Source: Streptomyces aureoverticillatus (GTDB lineage Bacteria; Actinomycetota; Actinomycetes; Streptomycetales; Streptomycetaceae). Taken from it: DNA of 64,000 nucleotides. The notes beneath the pieces are model-generated. The model was not told the origin of the DNA. It did no database searches and was given only the letters and a program-made list of their open reading frames with translations. How positions within the stretch are numbered: position 1 is the stretch's first letter; the number at the start of each line of letters is the position of its first letter. The position numbers were made by a program, and so were the translations under genes. The stretch covers positions 1 to 64,000 of the forward strand of contig NZ_BMSY01000004.1 of the NCBI RefSeq assembly GCF_014649395.1, in the 5' to 3' direction. This document shows, one piece after another, positions 1 through 8,642 of this stretch.

Positions 1-60
1 CCCGGCCCCCCGTCCGACGTCGCGGCCGTTCTCCACCGCGGTGGCGCAGTAGACGCTCAT
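1..60 (-). CDS. Possible 5' end of a gene leaving the window
   Basis: Reading leftwards from an ATG at 60, an open frame of 20 codons (beginning MSVYCATAVENG) runs off the left edge. The ribosome site is weak and the piece is too short to assign to a family. It is recorded only because nothing else explains this end of the window. Confidence 0.2.
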   Translation of the reverse strand, partial: MSVYCATAVENGRDVGRGAG

Positions 61-234
61 GTCACCCAGGCTCGGCCCGCAGCCAGGGACGTTCTACCCC
101 CTGTGGGACGTCCCGAAGTGGCAAACCGTGGAGGTTCCTACGTCCCAGATGGCCGCTGGACGATCGCGAGATACGTGAAACCCCGGCGACCGCGCGAACG
201 GCCCCGGGGCGTGGCCGACTACCGAGGAGTCGAC

Positions 235-747
235 ATGGCCGAGAGTATGGTCCCCCGGCCGGGCCCGGGAAGCAGCGCACGGGAGCAGGCACCCGACCGC
301 GGCGCCATCGCCGACTGGCTCGCGAGGGCCCACCCTCGCCCACGCGAGGCCGTGGCGGAGTGGGCAAATCGGGGTGTCTCACTGCTGCCTCTCGGCGTGC
401 GGTTCGACGCGGTACGCGTCCCGGCGGCGCGCATTCACAGCGCCGTATGCAGTGAAGACCCGAAGACGGTGGCTGCGGCCCTCGACGACTGGCTGTGCGG
501 GCCGGTCGTCCGCGATCTGTGGGCGTCCAGCGGCGACTACTACGTACTCGTGGCACCAGAAGCCGAGTGGAACGGCGAGGAACAACGCCTCGGCAAGGGC
601 AGCTTCCTCGTTGTCCCGCGCATCGGCAATCTCTCGATGATCACACACTGGGTCGTGCCCCCGCGCTACCCCGGGAACCTGTGCTCCACCGCCCGCCTGC
701 GCGCGCTCCTCACGCTCGCCGACGTGCTGAGGACCGTCGAACGATGA
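235..747 (+). CDS. Streptomyces-type hypothetical protein, first gene of a trio
   Basis: A 170-residue protein of unknown function and a kind often seen in Streptomyces. It is soluble, with no signal peptide or membrane segment. Its middle (GVSLLPLGVRFDAVRV, then GDYYVLVAPE and GSFLVVPRIG) looks like a small alpha/beta domain; I recall similar proteins being likened to bifunctional primase/polymerase folds, but that is uncertain. I chose the ATG at 235 because AGGAG lies 5 bases upstream; the frame stays open to 103 with no comparable site. The stop overlaps the ATG of the next gene (ATGA), so the trio 235-1371 is probably one translationally coupled unit. Confidence 0.75.
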   Translation: MAESMVPRPGPGSSAREQAPDRGAIADWLARAHPRPREAVAEWANRGVSLLPLGVRFDAVRVPAARIHSAVCSEDPKTVAAALDDWLCGPVVRDLWASSGDYYVLVAPEAEWNGEEQRLGKGSFLVVPRIGNLSMITHWVVPPRYPGNLCSTARLRALLTLADVLRTVER

Positions 748-931
748 CTGTCACCGACCTCGATGCCCAGGCGACGAAGCTGTACGGGAACTACATGGGC
801 ATCTGGACGGCTGTTCCCGCTGTCGCCGTGAGGACTACTGCGACGAGGGCACGCGCATACGCTGGGCCTGGAAGGCAGCCCAGGCCGCCGCTGCCCAGGC
901 CTGCCGGGCACGCGCGACAGCGCAGCGGTGA
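744..931 (+). pseudogene. Small Cys-rich hypothetical protein, frameshifted
   Basis: Starts with an ATG inside the upstream stop codon (ATGA). The first frame reads MTVTDLDAQATKLYGNYMGIWT and then loses sense. From 812 a second frame continues CSRCRREDYCDEGTRIRWAWKAAQ to a TGA at 929-931. Joined, these give a roughly 62-residue protein with a CxxC motif, a small family found between such trios in Streptomyces. The 188-nt length is one base short of a multiple of three; one extra G in the run at 808-810 (tggacgg to tggacggg) would restore the whole frame. Its TGA overlaps the GTG of the next gene. This is a real pseudogene or a consensus error. Confidence 0.65.
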
Positions 932-1371
932 CGCGCGAAGTGGCCGAGTTGCTGCGGATGTTCGCGGTGCCGGGCAGCTCCGAGCTGACGCCGCAGCAGC
1001 GGAGCGGCAACGTGTGCATCTGGTGCCCGCGTCAGTTGGCTCCGGGCGGGGGTGTCGACCTCGGCGGTGCCGACGCCTGGTACCCGCGCGCCTGCCAGCC
1101 CTGCTACGAGATTCAGGGCCGCGCCCTCGTCACGTACCTGGAGTGGAACGACCACGCGGTGGACTGCACCGTCTGTCGGGCCGCTCCGTGCGACACCGCC
1201 CAGACTCTCCGCCACGCCCACGAGGACGCGCGGGAACGAGCCGGGTTGCCGACCATCTTCTGCCTGGACTGCGGCAACATGTGCCGCAGGGCTAGGGGCA
1301 TGATCGCGGAACCGAACACGTGCTCCCCCCTTTGGGCGATGACCTTCCGACCGTGTGCCTGTTACACATGA
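928..1371 (+). CDS. Putative zinc-binding hypothetical protein, third gene of trio
   Basis: A 147-residue protein of unknown function, starting at a GTG that overlaps the previous stop by four bases. It carries several cysteine pairs: CIWC near residue 31, CQPC after YPRA, CTVC and CLDC. A zinc-ribbon-like fold is likely, but no enzyme motif is visible. Proteins of this type occur third in the same Streptomyces trio. The last 25 or so residues (NTCSPLWAMTFRPCACYT) look less like the family and may reflect a rearranged 3' end. About 145 bases without a recognisable gene follow. Confidence 0.65.
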   Translation: MTREVAELLRMFAVPGSSELTPQQRSGNVCIWCPRQLAPGGGVDLGGADAWYPRACQPCYEIQGRALVTYLEWNDHAVDCTVCRAAPCDTAQTLRHAHEDARERAGLPTIFCLDCGNMCRRARGMIAEPNTCSPLWAMTFRPCACYT

Positions 1372-1517
1372 GGTGGCGCCCGCACCGTGGGGCGTGTCGG
1401 GTCGTCTCACTGAGAGCCCGGTTCTGGCGGTACGGAGTCGCTCGTTGGTGGGTTGTGCCTGGATCGGAGGCGGACAAGGAGCGGGTGTTCGCGGTGGAGG
1501 CGTTCCAGGAGAGGTGA

Positions 1518-2621
1518 TCAGTCGCGGCGGTCCGGGAGGCGCAGCCGGACCCGCCAGCCGCCGTCCCCGGACGGCCCCGATTCCAGGCTGCCGCCCAGCA
1601 GTTCGGCGCGCTCGCGGAGGCCGACGAGGCCTTGGTGCGCGCCGGGCAGCGGGAGGGCGGGGCGGGCCGGGGGGCCGTTGGTGACGGTGACGCCGTATGC
1701 CGCGCCGTCGTGCCAGAGTTCGACGGTCGCGGCGGCGCCGGGGGCGTGCTTGCGCACGTTGGTCAGCGCCTCCTGGACGGTGCGGTAGAGGGCGCGCTGG
1801 GCCGGGGCGGGGACGGCGTCCGCCCCCGGGAGTCCGCCGGTCAGCTCGGCGTCCAGGCCGCTGCCGAGGACGAGGCGGCGGAGGTCGGCGAGGGTGGGCT
1901 GCGGGGCCAGCTCCGTGGTGTCGCCGCCGGAGGCGCGGAGCAGGGTGACCATGGTGCGGAGCTCGTCGAGGGTGTCGACGCTGAGCGTGCGGATCGTACG
2001 GGCCGCCTCGTGGGTCTCGTCGTTGGCGGTGGCGACCTGGAGCGCCCCCGCCTGTACGGCGATGAGGCTCACCTGGTGCGAGACGACGTCGTGCATCTCC
2101 CGGGCCAGCTGGGCCCGTTCGCGGGCGAGGACGGCCTGCGCGTGCAGTTCCCGCTCGTGCTCCCTGGCCGCCTCGGTCTCCGCCAGCTGCCGCCCCAGGT
2201 CCCGCCGGGCCTGGACGAGCTGGCCCAGCAGCACGGGGGCGGCGGCCGTCGCGAGCATGTAGACGAAGGTGACCAGTGTCCAGGTGCGCTCCTCGCCCGC
2301 GAAGTCCGTCAGTGGCCAGGGGGTGGCGGTGGTGAGCGCGAAGAGGGTCGCGTACAGGGCGAGCAGCCGCCGGTCGCGGGAGCGCGCGGCGAGGGTGTAG
2401 AGCGCGGCGATCGGCGCGACGAGGACGTCCTGGACGAGGGAGCCGGGGAGGCAGAGCAGGAAGGCGGAGAGGGGGAAGCGGCGGCGCAGGAGCAGCGCCA
2501 CGCAGGCCAGAGCACCGAGGGCGAGGCCGAGCGGGGTGTCGTCCTCCAGGTTGAGCCAGAGGTCGAGCCCGGCGAGGACGACCAGGCCGGCGTCGGCGAG
2601 CGGGGCGGGGATCCTGGTCAT
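1518..2621 (-). CDS. Two-component sensor histidine kinase (NarL/DesK type)
   Basis: A 367-residue membrane sensor kinase. Residues 1-135 form about four to six hydrophobic segments, followed by a charged coiled-coil linker at about 136-170. The HisKA_3 phosphoacceptor is AREMHDVVSHQ with His177. The ATPase domain shows EALTNVRKHAPG near 280 and GLVGLRERAELLGG near 335. It should phosphorylate the adjacent response regulator: its ATG overlaps that gene's stop by four bases (2618-2621), so the two are translated together. The signal sensed cannot be told from the sequence. Confidence 0.93.
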   Translation of the reverse strand: MTRIPAPLADAGLVVLAGLDLWLNLEDDTPLGLALGALACVALLLRRRFPLSAFLLCLPGSLVQDVLVAPIAALYTLAARSRDRRLLALYATLFALTTATPWPLTDFAGEERTWTLVTFVYMLATAAAPVLLGQLVQARRDLGRQLAETEAAREHERELHAQAVLARERAQLAREMHDVVSHQVSLIAVQAGALQVATANDETHEAARTIRTLSVDTLDELRTMVTLLRASGGDTTELAPQPTLADLRRLVLGSGLDAELTGGLPGADAVPAPAQRALYRTVQEALTNVRKHAPGAAATVELWHDGAAYGVTVTNGPPARPALPLPGAHQGLVGLRERAELLGGSLESGPSGDGGWRVRLRLPDRRD

Positions 2622-3271
2622 CGCCGCTCCAGCAGCCCCGCCCGCTGCGCGAGCAGCGCCGCCTGCACGCGGCCGCCGACCCGCAGCTTGGTGAGGATCG
2701 CGCTGACGTGGTCCTTGACCGTCCCGCCGCTCAGATGGAGCCGGTCGCCGATCTCGGCGTTCGAGAGCCCCTCGGCGACCAGCACCAGCACGTCCCGTTC
2801 CCGCTCGGAGAGCCGTCCGACCCGGGCGGTGCCCTCGTCGGCCTCTCGTGTGCCGGGGTGGCTGCTGAGCAGGGAACGGGTCGCCTTCGGCGACATCACG
2901 ACGCCGCCCGCGGCGAGGGTCCGCACCGCCTGCGCGAGCTGGACGGGCTCGGTGTCCTTGAGCAGGAAGCCGGCGGCCCCGGCGTCGAGGGCGGTCAGGA
3001 CGTACTCGTCGGTGTCGAAGGTTGTCAGCATCGCGATGGCGGGCCGCTCCGGGGCGGGTAGCGCGCGCAGCTCGCGCAGGACGGTGAGGCCGTCCACGTC
3101 CGGCATGCGGATGTCGAGGAGGACGACGTCGGGCTGGTGCTCCCGTACGGCTGCGAGGGCCTCGCCGCCGGTGGCGGTGGCGACGACCTCGATGTCCTCG
3201 GCGGCGTTGAGGATGAGCCGGAAGCCGGAGCGCACGAGCGCCTCGTCGTCGACCACCACGGCCCGGATCAT
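2618..3271 (-). CDS. NarL/FixJ-family response regulator
   Basis: A 217-residue regulator with an N-terminal receiver domain (phospho-acceptor Asp53 in LLDIRMPD, acidic pair DD at 8-9, Lys in FLLKD near 103) and a C-terminal LuxR-type helix-turn-helix (LSERERDVLVLVAEGLSNAEIGDRLHLSGGTVKDHVSAILTKL, split here only for description). Start is the ATG at 3271; the frame runs far upstream but the receiver domain begins exactly here (MIRAVVVDDE). It is first in the operon with the kinase and is divergent from the lipoprotein at 3425, so the 150 bases between hold both promoters. Confidence 0.93.
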   Translation of the reverse strand: MIRAVVVDDEALVRSGFRLILNAAEDIEVVATATGGEALAAVREHQPDVVLLDIRMPDVDGLTVLRELRALPAPERPAIAMLTTFDTDEYVLTALDAGAAGFLLKDTEPVQLAQAVRTLAAGGVVMSPKATRSLLSSHPGTREADEGTARVGRLSERERDVLVLVAEGLSNAEIGDRLHLSGGTVKDHVSAILTKLRVGGRVQAALLAQRAGLLERR

Positions 3272-3424
3272 GTGCGTGGTCCCCCTGTGCGTCGTCACAT
3301 ACCCGACCTTACGGCTCGTACGGCCCCGGCGATCACACAGGCGAAGGGCTCCGGCCGGTCGGGGGAGGCGTGCCCGCCGACCGGCGGGTACCGGGCACGA
3401 CCCGTGGAGCGGGAAAGTGCGGCA

Positions 3425-4192
3425 ATGACCGACCCGAATCCCACCCGCCACCCCCTCGTCGCCGCCCTCGCGGCCGCCGCCCTGCTGGCCGTGGGCTGCG
3501 CCCCGTCCTCGTCCGCCGGGGAGCGGCAGCCCGCCGGGCGCCCCCTCGCGGTGATCTACGACGGCCCGCAGGGCTGCCCCGACTGCGCGCCGTCGGTGGC
3601 CAGGGTGCTGCGCGAGGCGCCGCAGCGCTACCGGGTCAGGTACGTGAAGGCCCCGCTGAAGGCCTCCGACCTCGCCGGGGCGAAGCTGTACGTGCAGCCG
3701 GGTGGCGGCGCCGACCTGGAGCGGACCTGGCGGGACCTGAAGGGCTCCGCCGGGGTCCTCCGCACGTGGGTCCGGGAGGGCGGCAGCTATCTGGGCCTGT
3801 GCTTCGGCGCCTACCTGGCGGGCCGCAACCCGGGCTTCGGCCTGCTGCCCGGCGACACCGACGGGTATGTCGACTCCCCCGGCACCACCGTCCCCGACGA
3901 ACGCGACACCGTGGTGCCGGTGAAGTGGAAGGGCAAGCCTCGGCACATGTACTTCCAGGACGGGCCCGCCTTCTTCCTGAACAAGGGTGCCGACGCCGAC
4001 GTCCTGGCGACCTACGCCAACGGAGATGCCGCCGTCGTCGTCGCCCCGTACGGCAGGGGCCGGGTCGGCGTGAGCGGCCCCCACCCGGAGGCCGACAAGT
4101 CCTGGTACGCAGAGAAGGGACTCCACAACCCCGATGGCATCCGCTTCGACCTGGCCTACGAGCTGATCGAAGCAACCGCCGGACGGCGGTGA
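3425..4192 (+). CDS. Lipoprotein with BPL-N / glutamine-amidotransferase-like domain
   Basis: A 255-residue protein with a lipoprotein signal (hydrophobic residues 10-24, lipobox LAVGC, Cys25), so it is probably anchored outside the membrane. The body matches the BPL_N class of type-1 amidotransferase-like proteins: VQPGGGADLER, then GGSYLGLCFGAYLAG with a nucleophile-elbow Cys near residue 125, and a late PHPEADKSW. Such proteins occur as stand-alone putative hydrolases or transferases of unknown substrate. The ATG at 3425 is chosen because the signal peptide starts there. It is divergent from the response regulator, which may control it. Confidence 0.85.
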   Translation: MTDPNPTRHPLVAALAAAALLAVGCAPSSSAGERQPAGRPLAVIYDGPQGCPDCAPSVARVLREAPQRYRVRYVKAPLKASDLAGAKLYVQPGGGADLERTWRDLKGSAGVLRTWVREGGSYLGLCFGAYLAGRNPGFGLLPGDTDGYVDSPGTTVPDERDTVVPVKWKGKPRHMYFQDGPAFFLNKGADADVLATYANGDAAVVVAPYGRGRVGVSGPHPEADKSWYAEKGLHNPDGIRFDLAYELIEATAGRR

Positions 4193-4247
4193 GGCCGGCG
4201 CGCTGCCTCCGACCCTCGAGTGAACCCAACGGCGGTGCTACACAAGC

Positions 4248-4342
4248 ATGATGAACGCCCTTTCCGAGCAGACCCGCTGGCTCGACGCGGCCGACCAGGC
4301 GGCACTCGTCGCGTCGGGGGAGGTGAAGCCCGGCGAGCACCG
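4248..4342 (+). pseudogene. Amidase N-terminal fragment
   Basis: The first 30 or so codons (NALSEQTRWLDAADQAALVASGEVKPGE) match the usual start of amidase-signature family enzymes, which open with W-L-D-A-x-x-Q-A-x-L-V-x-x-G-E-V. After position 4342 the frame becomes low-complexity Pro/Gly/Arg and stops at 4484. The GGSS(S/G)-containing catalytic core is absent. This is the stump of a deleted gene. Confidence 0.6.
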
Positions 4343-4480
4343 TGGCAGGACCGCCGCCCGGCCCTGTAGTCCCGGACCAGAAGGCAACGAGGACACCAGC
4401 CGGCCCGGTCCAGCACGGGGCGGTCCAGTCGCCATCCGGCGATCGAACCGCCCAAGCAGGCCAGGCATGCTGTCGTGCGG

Positions 4481-5560
4481 CTAGCCGCCCAGCTCGCGGG
4501 CGGCCAGGGCAGTGCCCTCGATCCGGGCGCGGATCTTGGCGAAGGCGGTGTCGCGAGAGGTGGAGATGTCGTCGGCGAAGGGCGAGAATCCGCAGTCGTC
4601 GCAGGTGCCGAGGCGGTCGGCGGGCAGATGGCGGGCGGCGGCCAGGACCCGGTCGCGGACCTGCGCGGGGGTCTCGACGCGCGGGTCGATCGGGTCGGTG
4701 ACCCCGACGAACACGCGAGCCTGGCCGGGTAGATGGTCGGCGAGGATGCCGAGAACCTTGTCCGGTTCCGGCTCACTGGCCAGTTGGACGTAGAAGTTTC
4801 CGGCCTTGAGCCGCAGCAGCGCGGGCAGCAGGGCGGCGTAGTCCACGTCGAGACTGTGGGTGGAGTCCTGGTCGCCGCCCGGGCAGGTGTGGACGCCGAT
4901 CCTGGCCTGCTCGGCGGCGGAGAAGCGTTCCAGGACTCGGTTGTTGAGCGTGATGAACTGCTCCAGCAGGCCCCCTGACGGGTCCAGCTTCAGCGCGAGG
5001 CGGGCCTCGGTGAAGTCGAGCTGGACGCTATGGGCGCCGACGTCCAGGCAGCCTCGGATGTCGGCCTCGGCCTCGGCGGTGAGATCGTCCACGAAGGCTT
5101 CGCGGGGATAGCCGTCGATGCCGTCCGCCGGATAGAGCAGGCTCAACGCCGAAGGGGCGATGACAGCTTGCTTCACGGGGACGGTCGCGTGCAGGCGTGC
5201 GACCCGCAGATATCGGTCGGCGTGCACGGCGTAGCGCAACGGTCCGGCCGTCAAGCGGGGCAGCTGCCGCTCATGTCCGTCGGCGAAGGGAATGACGACG
5301 CCATCGGGTGCGAGGTGATCCAGCCCGGCGAGAGGGTACGTGACGAAGCTGGGCTTGGACTGTTCGCCGTCGGTGACGACCGGCGAGCCGATCTCCTCCA
5401 GCCGCCGGATGGTGTCACGGACCGCGCGGTCTTGAGAGGCAGCCAGTTCCTCGTCGCCGATCCGGCCGGCCGCGTGGGCGGCCACGGCGGCGAGCAGCTC
5501 AGGGGGGCGGGGGATGCTGCCGATCGGTTCGGTGGGAATCCCCACGGAGGCCGCGGTCAC
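4481..5560 (-). CDS. MetE-like cobalamin-independent methionine synthase family protein
   Basis: 359 residues, matching the short single-domain relatives of the MetE C-terminal domain (methionine synthase II or CoM-transferase type), which move methyl or alkyl groups to a zinc-bound thiol. Visible family features are PIGSIPRP at the start, VTDGEQ, VQLDFTEA, the zinc ligands in HTCPGGD, and a later Cys in CDDCGFSPF. GTG at 5560 is chosen because GGAG lies 8 bases upstream. This GTG overlaps the stop of the secreted-protein gene (GTGA), so the two are coupled. The substrate is unknown; it is not full-length MetE (about 750 residues). Confidence 0.85.
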   Translation of the reverse strand: MTAASVGIPTEPIGSIPRPPELLAAVAAHAAGRIGDEELAASQDRAVRDTIRRLEEIGSPVVTDGEQSKPSFVTYPLAGLDHLAPDGVVIPFADGHERQLPRLTAGPLRYAVHADRYLRVARLHATVPVKQAVIAPSALSLLYPADGIDGYPREAFVDDLTAEAEADIRGCLDVGAHSVQLDFTEARLALKLDPSGGLLEQFITLNNRVLERFSAAEQARIGVHTCPGGDQDSTHSLDVDYAALLPALLRLKAGNFYVQLASEPEPDKVLGILADHLPGQARVFVGVTDPIDPRVETPAQVRDRVLAAARHLPADRLGTCDDCGFSPFADDISTSRDTAFAKIRARIEGTALAARELGG

Positions 5561-6096
5561 GGCTGGATCTCCAGCTGCGCCCGACCGCTGCTGCCTTGGA
5601 GGCCGGAGGTGAGGCATTGCGTGGGCAGCTGGCTGGGCAGCGCGGCAACCGTCCGATGCGCCGAATGTCCCTCGCCGCGCCCTTCGGTGACCCGGCCCGA
5701 CAGCCTGACGACGAGAACGCCGGCGACACGGAGCGTGGTGCTGCTGCTGTAGATGATCAAAGACCGCTCGCCGTCGGCATACCGCACCTCTTCCGTGAGG
5801 CGGGAGTTGGTCAGGGCGACACAGGATGCCGCCGGTGACACCCCCTCCAGGGAACCGGTGGCCGACATGGTCCGGCCGGGCGCGACGGCGCACTCGTACC
5901 GGGCCTCTGTGTGAACGCGGGTCTCGCGCGGTGTGAGGGTCAAGGGCGGGTTGTACGTGCTCTCACTGTGCCCCGTGCACAGAACACCCCCGCTGTACCT
6001 GCCCGCATCGGCCTGACTGACTGGAGCCCACGCCCACGTCGAGCCCATCAGAAGCAGGGAGCTCAAGGCCATTGCCGCACCACGTCCACCGATCAT
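5557..6096 (-). CDS. Secreted hypothetical protein
   Basis: 179 residues beginning MIGGRGAAMALSSLLLMGSTWAWAPVSQADA, a clear Sec signal peptide with likely cleavage after about residue 31. The mature part has three or four Cys (VLCTGH, YECAV, ASCVAL, TQCLTS), suggesting disulfides outside the cell. The ATG has GGAGGGCAC just upstream. No family is recognised. It is coupled by a GTGA overlap to the MetE-like gene downstream, an odd pairing of an exported protein with a cytosolic enzyme. Confidence 0.75.
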   Translation of the reverse strand: MIGGRGAAMALSSLLLMGSTWAWAPVSQADAGRYSGGVLCTGHSESTYNPPLTLTPRETRVHTEARYECAVAPGRTMSATGSLEGVSPAASCVALTNSRLTEEVRYADGERSLIIYSSSTTLRVAGVLVVRLSGRVTEGRGEGHSAHRTVAALPSQLPTQCLTSGLQGSSGRAQLEIQP

Positions 6097-6358
6097 GTGC
6101 CCTCCAGGTATCCGGATTCACTTCGGGTCCATGGCTGCCCATGGCTGCCCCTGAGTGACCTTGGCCGCCCCCGCCGTCCCCGGCTTGTCGCGGCGCACCT
6201 CCGGCGCCCGTTCCTCTCGTGCGCCGGGATGAGCGCTCGTGCATCTCGTCACCGCAGGGCCAGCAGTCACGAGCGCCTGAAACCCGGGCGTATCGGGTAT
6301 GGCTGGCAGAACGCGATCACAGATCCATGTGGGCGTGAACTTGGCAGAAGGAACATCG

Positions 6359-6886
6359 ATGGACGACATCAATGCGAAGCGACTCGTCTTTGCCATGCTG
6401 GACGCGGACGGCGACGGGGTCATCTCGGCGGACGAGTACTTCGCGCGTGCCGAGCGAGTGGCAGCGGCGACGGGACGTACCAAGGACGATCCCCTGGTCA
6501 TTGCCGCACGCACCGCCGGTGAGCGGGCGTGGGCGGCGATGGACGCGGACGGCGACGGAGGGGTGACCTTCGAGGAGTACGCAGCATGGGCCGGCGCCGA
6601 TGCGTTCGACACCGTCTGCGAGCCTGTGCTCGGCGGGCTGTTCGACCTCGCCGACACCGACAAGGACGGTGCCCTGAGCCTGGCGGAGTTCACGACGCTG
6701 CGCACGGCGCTGGGGAACCCGGTCGGCAACATCAAGGCGGCGTTCGCCGTGCTGGACACCGACGGCGATGGACGGATCAGCCGTGACGAATACCTCGCCT
6801 CGGTCCGCGCCCACGTCAGCGGGGGAAACTCCCCCATGGGTGAGGCCCTCTACAGTCTCGGGACAGCGGGTACGGCAGACGCGTGA
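6359..6886 (+). CDS. EF-hand calcium-binding protein (calerythrin-like)
   Basis: 175 residues, cytosolic, with four complete EF-hand loops: residues 15-26 (DADGDGVISADE), 62-73 (DADGDGGVTFEE), 99-110 (DTDKDGALSLAE) and 133-144 (DTDGDGRISRDE). Each has acidic residues at loop positions 1, 3 and 5 and Glu at 12, so all four should bind Ca2+. Calerythrin-type proteins of actinomycetes have this size and serve as calcium buffers or sensors. I chose the ATG at 6359 because AGAAGGA sits 6 bases upstream; an in-frame ATG at 6299 lacks a good site. Confidence 0.92.
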   Translation: MDDINAKRLVFAMLDADGDGVISADEYFARAERVAAATGRTKDDPLVIAARTAGERAWAAMDADGDGGVTFEEYAAWAGADAFDTVCEPVLGGLFDLADTDKDGALSLAEFTTLRTALGNPVGNIKAAFAVLDTDGDGRISRDEYLASVRAHVSGGNSPMGEALYSLGTAGTADA

Positions 6887-7196
6887 GGGCTGAGCCTCGG
6901 ATACGTGCCCCAACACGCTGTGCCGCCCCGCAGGTCGCCTTGGGTGGCCTGCGACCACCGAGTCACCCCGCCACCGCCTACGGCCTACGGCCTCCAAAGT
7001 ATCGGGAGGCAGTTTGCGCCCCTTTGCACCAGGGGACCCGCAGAGGCAAGAACGGAACGTGGTCGCGGCCCCAAGGGGGAACGCTCGGAGAACGACTGAA
7101 CAGAACGACTGAACAGACTGACCCGGCTGAACCGGACCGACGACGAACCGACCGTGGGCCGGTCGCGAGAATGCGGCCCACGAGGAGCGAGTCACC
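6887..7196 (+). other. Intergenic leader with 13-bp tandem repeat
   Basis: 310 bases between the EF-hand gene and the baeRF-type gene, with no coding signal. It contains a perfect tandem duplication of GAACGACTGAACA at 7090-7115. The promoter of the downstream gene must lie here or overlap the EF-hand gene; I see no clear -35/-10 pair. Confidence 0.5.
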
Positions 7197-8345
7197 ATGC
7201 GTCTTTCATTTCTGCAACCACTCCTTGACCGGCCCGGCCCCTGGGCGACGGTGTACTTCGATCCCGGTCAGGCGGACGAGGCGGGCGCGAAGCGCCGTGA
7301 ATTGTCCGTGCGGGAGACATGCCGGACCCTGGAGCAGGAAGGTGCGGACGAGCCCACCGTCACGGCGGTCCGCGACAGCCTGACGAGGCTCTCGCCCGCC
7401 GAGGACCCCGCGGGGCACGTCCTCTTCGCCACCGGCGGCGAGGTCGTGCTGAGCCACCGACTGCCCCGGCGGCTCCGGGGCGGGTTCGCCTGCTGGGCTG
7501 CTCTTCCGCGGCTGACTCCCCTGCTGGAGCTGTGTGGCCAGGACCCGGTGAGCCTGGTTGCCTACATCGACCGCACCGGCGCCGACTTCGAGCTGCGGAC
7601 CGCGGCCGGCCCGCAGGACTCCGGGCACGTCGAGGGAGAGCAGTGGCCGGTGCACCGCACCGCCACCTCCGACTGGTCCGAACGGCACTTCCAGCTCAAG
7701 GTGGAGAACACCTGGGAACACAACGCCGCAGAGATCGCCGAAGCGCTGGCCGCGGTCTACGAGAAGTCGGGCGCCGACCTCGTCGTGCTGGTGGGCGACC
7801 CCCGCGAGCGACCGGCTGTGCGCGACAAGCTGCCGGAAGCCGTTCGCGCCGTGACCGTCGAGACGGAGCACGGTGGCCGCGCCGCCGGTTCCGGCTCCGC
7901 GGCGCTGGAGGAGGCCATCGAGAACGCCTCCCAGGAGCATCTGCATCGGCACGTCGACGAGGTGCTCGACCGCTTCCGGGCGGGCCGCGTGGGCACCGAC
8001 CGGCCCGCCGGCGCCGTCGAGGGCGTGCCCGCGGTGGTGGACGCCGCCCGCGAGCACCGCATCGACACCCTGCTGGTGCGGCCCGACGGGCCTGACCTGC
8101 ACCGCGAGATGTGGGCGGGCTCCGATCCCGACCAGATCGCTGTGCGGCGGACCGACGCCGAAGCCCTCGGCGACGGCGCCCCCGTCCCCGTGCGTGCCGA
8201 CGACGCGCTGCTGCGTTCAGCGGCGGCTACGTCCGCCGATGTCCTGATCATTCCGCTTGAGGTGGTGAGCGACGACGTCCCGGCCGGCGGACTCGGCGCC
8301 CTGCTGCGCTGGACGTACGAGCCGAGTGCGGCCGGCAACGGCTGA
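7197..8345 (+). CDS. baeRF / Rv2629-type protein, putative ribosome-associated factor
   Basis: A 382-residue soluble protein of the bacterial and archaeal eRF1-like class (baeRF, Vms1-related; Mycobacterium Rv2629 is a relative). The layout fits: an N-terminal region ending near 130, a central SDWSERHFQLKVENTWEHNAAEIAEAL segment, then VDAAREHRIDTLLVRPDG and a C-terminal VLIIPLEVVSDD. Related proteins bind the ribosomal A site during dormancy (Balon group) or act as peptidyl-tRNA hydrolases; which applies here is inference. The ATG has GAGGAG 9 bases upstream. The gene stands alone and a terminator-like hairpin follows. Confidence 0.75.
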   Translation: MRLSFLQPLLDRPGPWATVYFDPGQADEAGAKRRELSVRETCRTLEQEGADEPTVTAVRDSLTRLSPAEDPAGHVLFATGGEVVLSHRLPRRLRGGFACWAALPRLTPLLELCGQDPVSLVAYIDRTGADFELRTAAGPQDSGHVEGEQWPVHRTATSDWSERHFQLKVENTWEHNAAEIAEALAAVYEKSGADLVVLVGDPRERPAVRDKLPEAVRAVTVETEHGGRAAGSGSAALEEAIENASQEHLHRHVDEVLDRFRAGRVGTDRPAGAVEGVPAVVDAAREHRIDTLLVRPDGPDLHREMWAGSDPDQIAVRRTDAEALGDGAPVPVRADDALLRSAAATSADVLIIPLEVVSDDVPAGGLGALLRWTYEPSAAGNG

Positions 8346-8391
8346 TCTCCCAGTCAGCACATAGGGGGCACATACGCCCCGTCCGCTCGCT

Positions 8392-8418
8392 GCCCCCGTG
8401 GGCTACACGCCCTGGGGC
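8392..8418 (+). terminator. Putative terminator after baeRF-type gene
   Basis: GCCCC and GGGC on the left pair with GCCC and GGGGC on the right around a TACAC loop: nine GC pairs with a small internal asymmetry, about 50 bases after the stop at 8345. There is no U-tract, as is usual in Streptomyces. Confidence 0.45.
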
Positions 8419-8510
8419 TGCGGGTGGAGCTGCTAGATCCAGTCGCGTTTGGTGTACCTGTCCCAGTGCTGCTCGGCGGGGTCGTCGGGGTCGACGACCG
8501 GAACTCCGCG

Positions 8511-8642
8511 ATGGCTCTGTCCTTCGACGACGCCTGGGAAGGCTTCACGTACTACGTCGAGAAGCTCTGTGAACTTCAGGCCACCGACCCCGCCGTCGCC
8601 GACGTGGTCAGCGGCCACTGTCCGGACGCGAAACGTCTCATG
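8511..8642 (+). pseudogene. TetR-family regulator C-terminal fragment
   Basis: An open stretch reading MALSFDDAWEGF, then ELQATDPAVADVVSGHCPDAKRLM, resembles the ligand-binding half of TetR regulators that contain a P-W-E-G-F segment followed by LQAxDxxVADV. There is no DNA-binding half upstream, and after 8642 the frame becomes low-complexity. The whole 8346-8866 interval has no intact gene; this fragment and the hairpin are all I can support in it. Confidence 0.4.

Noticed and set aside
1632..3428. 598-codon plus-strand frame
   Set aside because: Exactly antisense to the kinase and response regulator; Gly/Arg/Glu-rich without homology.
4343..4484. Continuation of an intact amidase gene
   Set aside because: Only the first 30 codons fit the family; the rest is low-complexity and the catalytic Ser/Lys region is absent.
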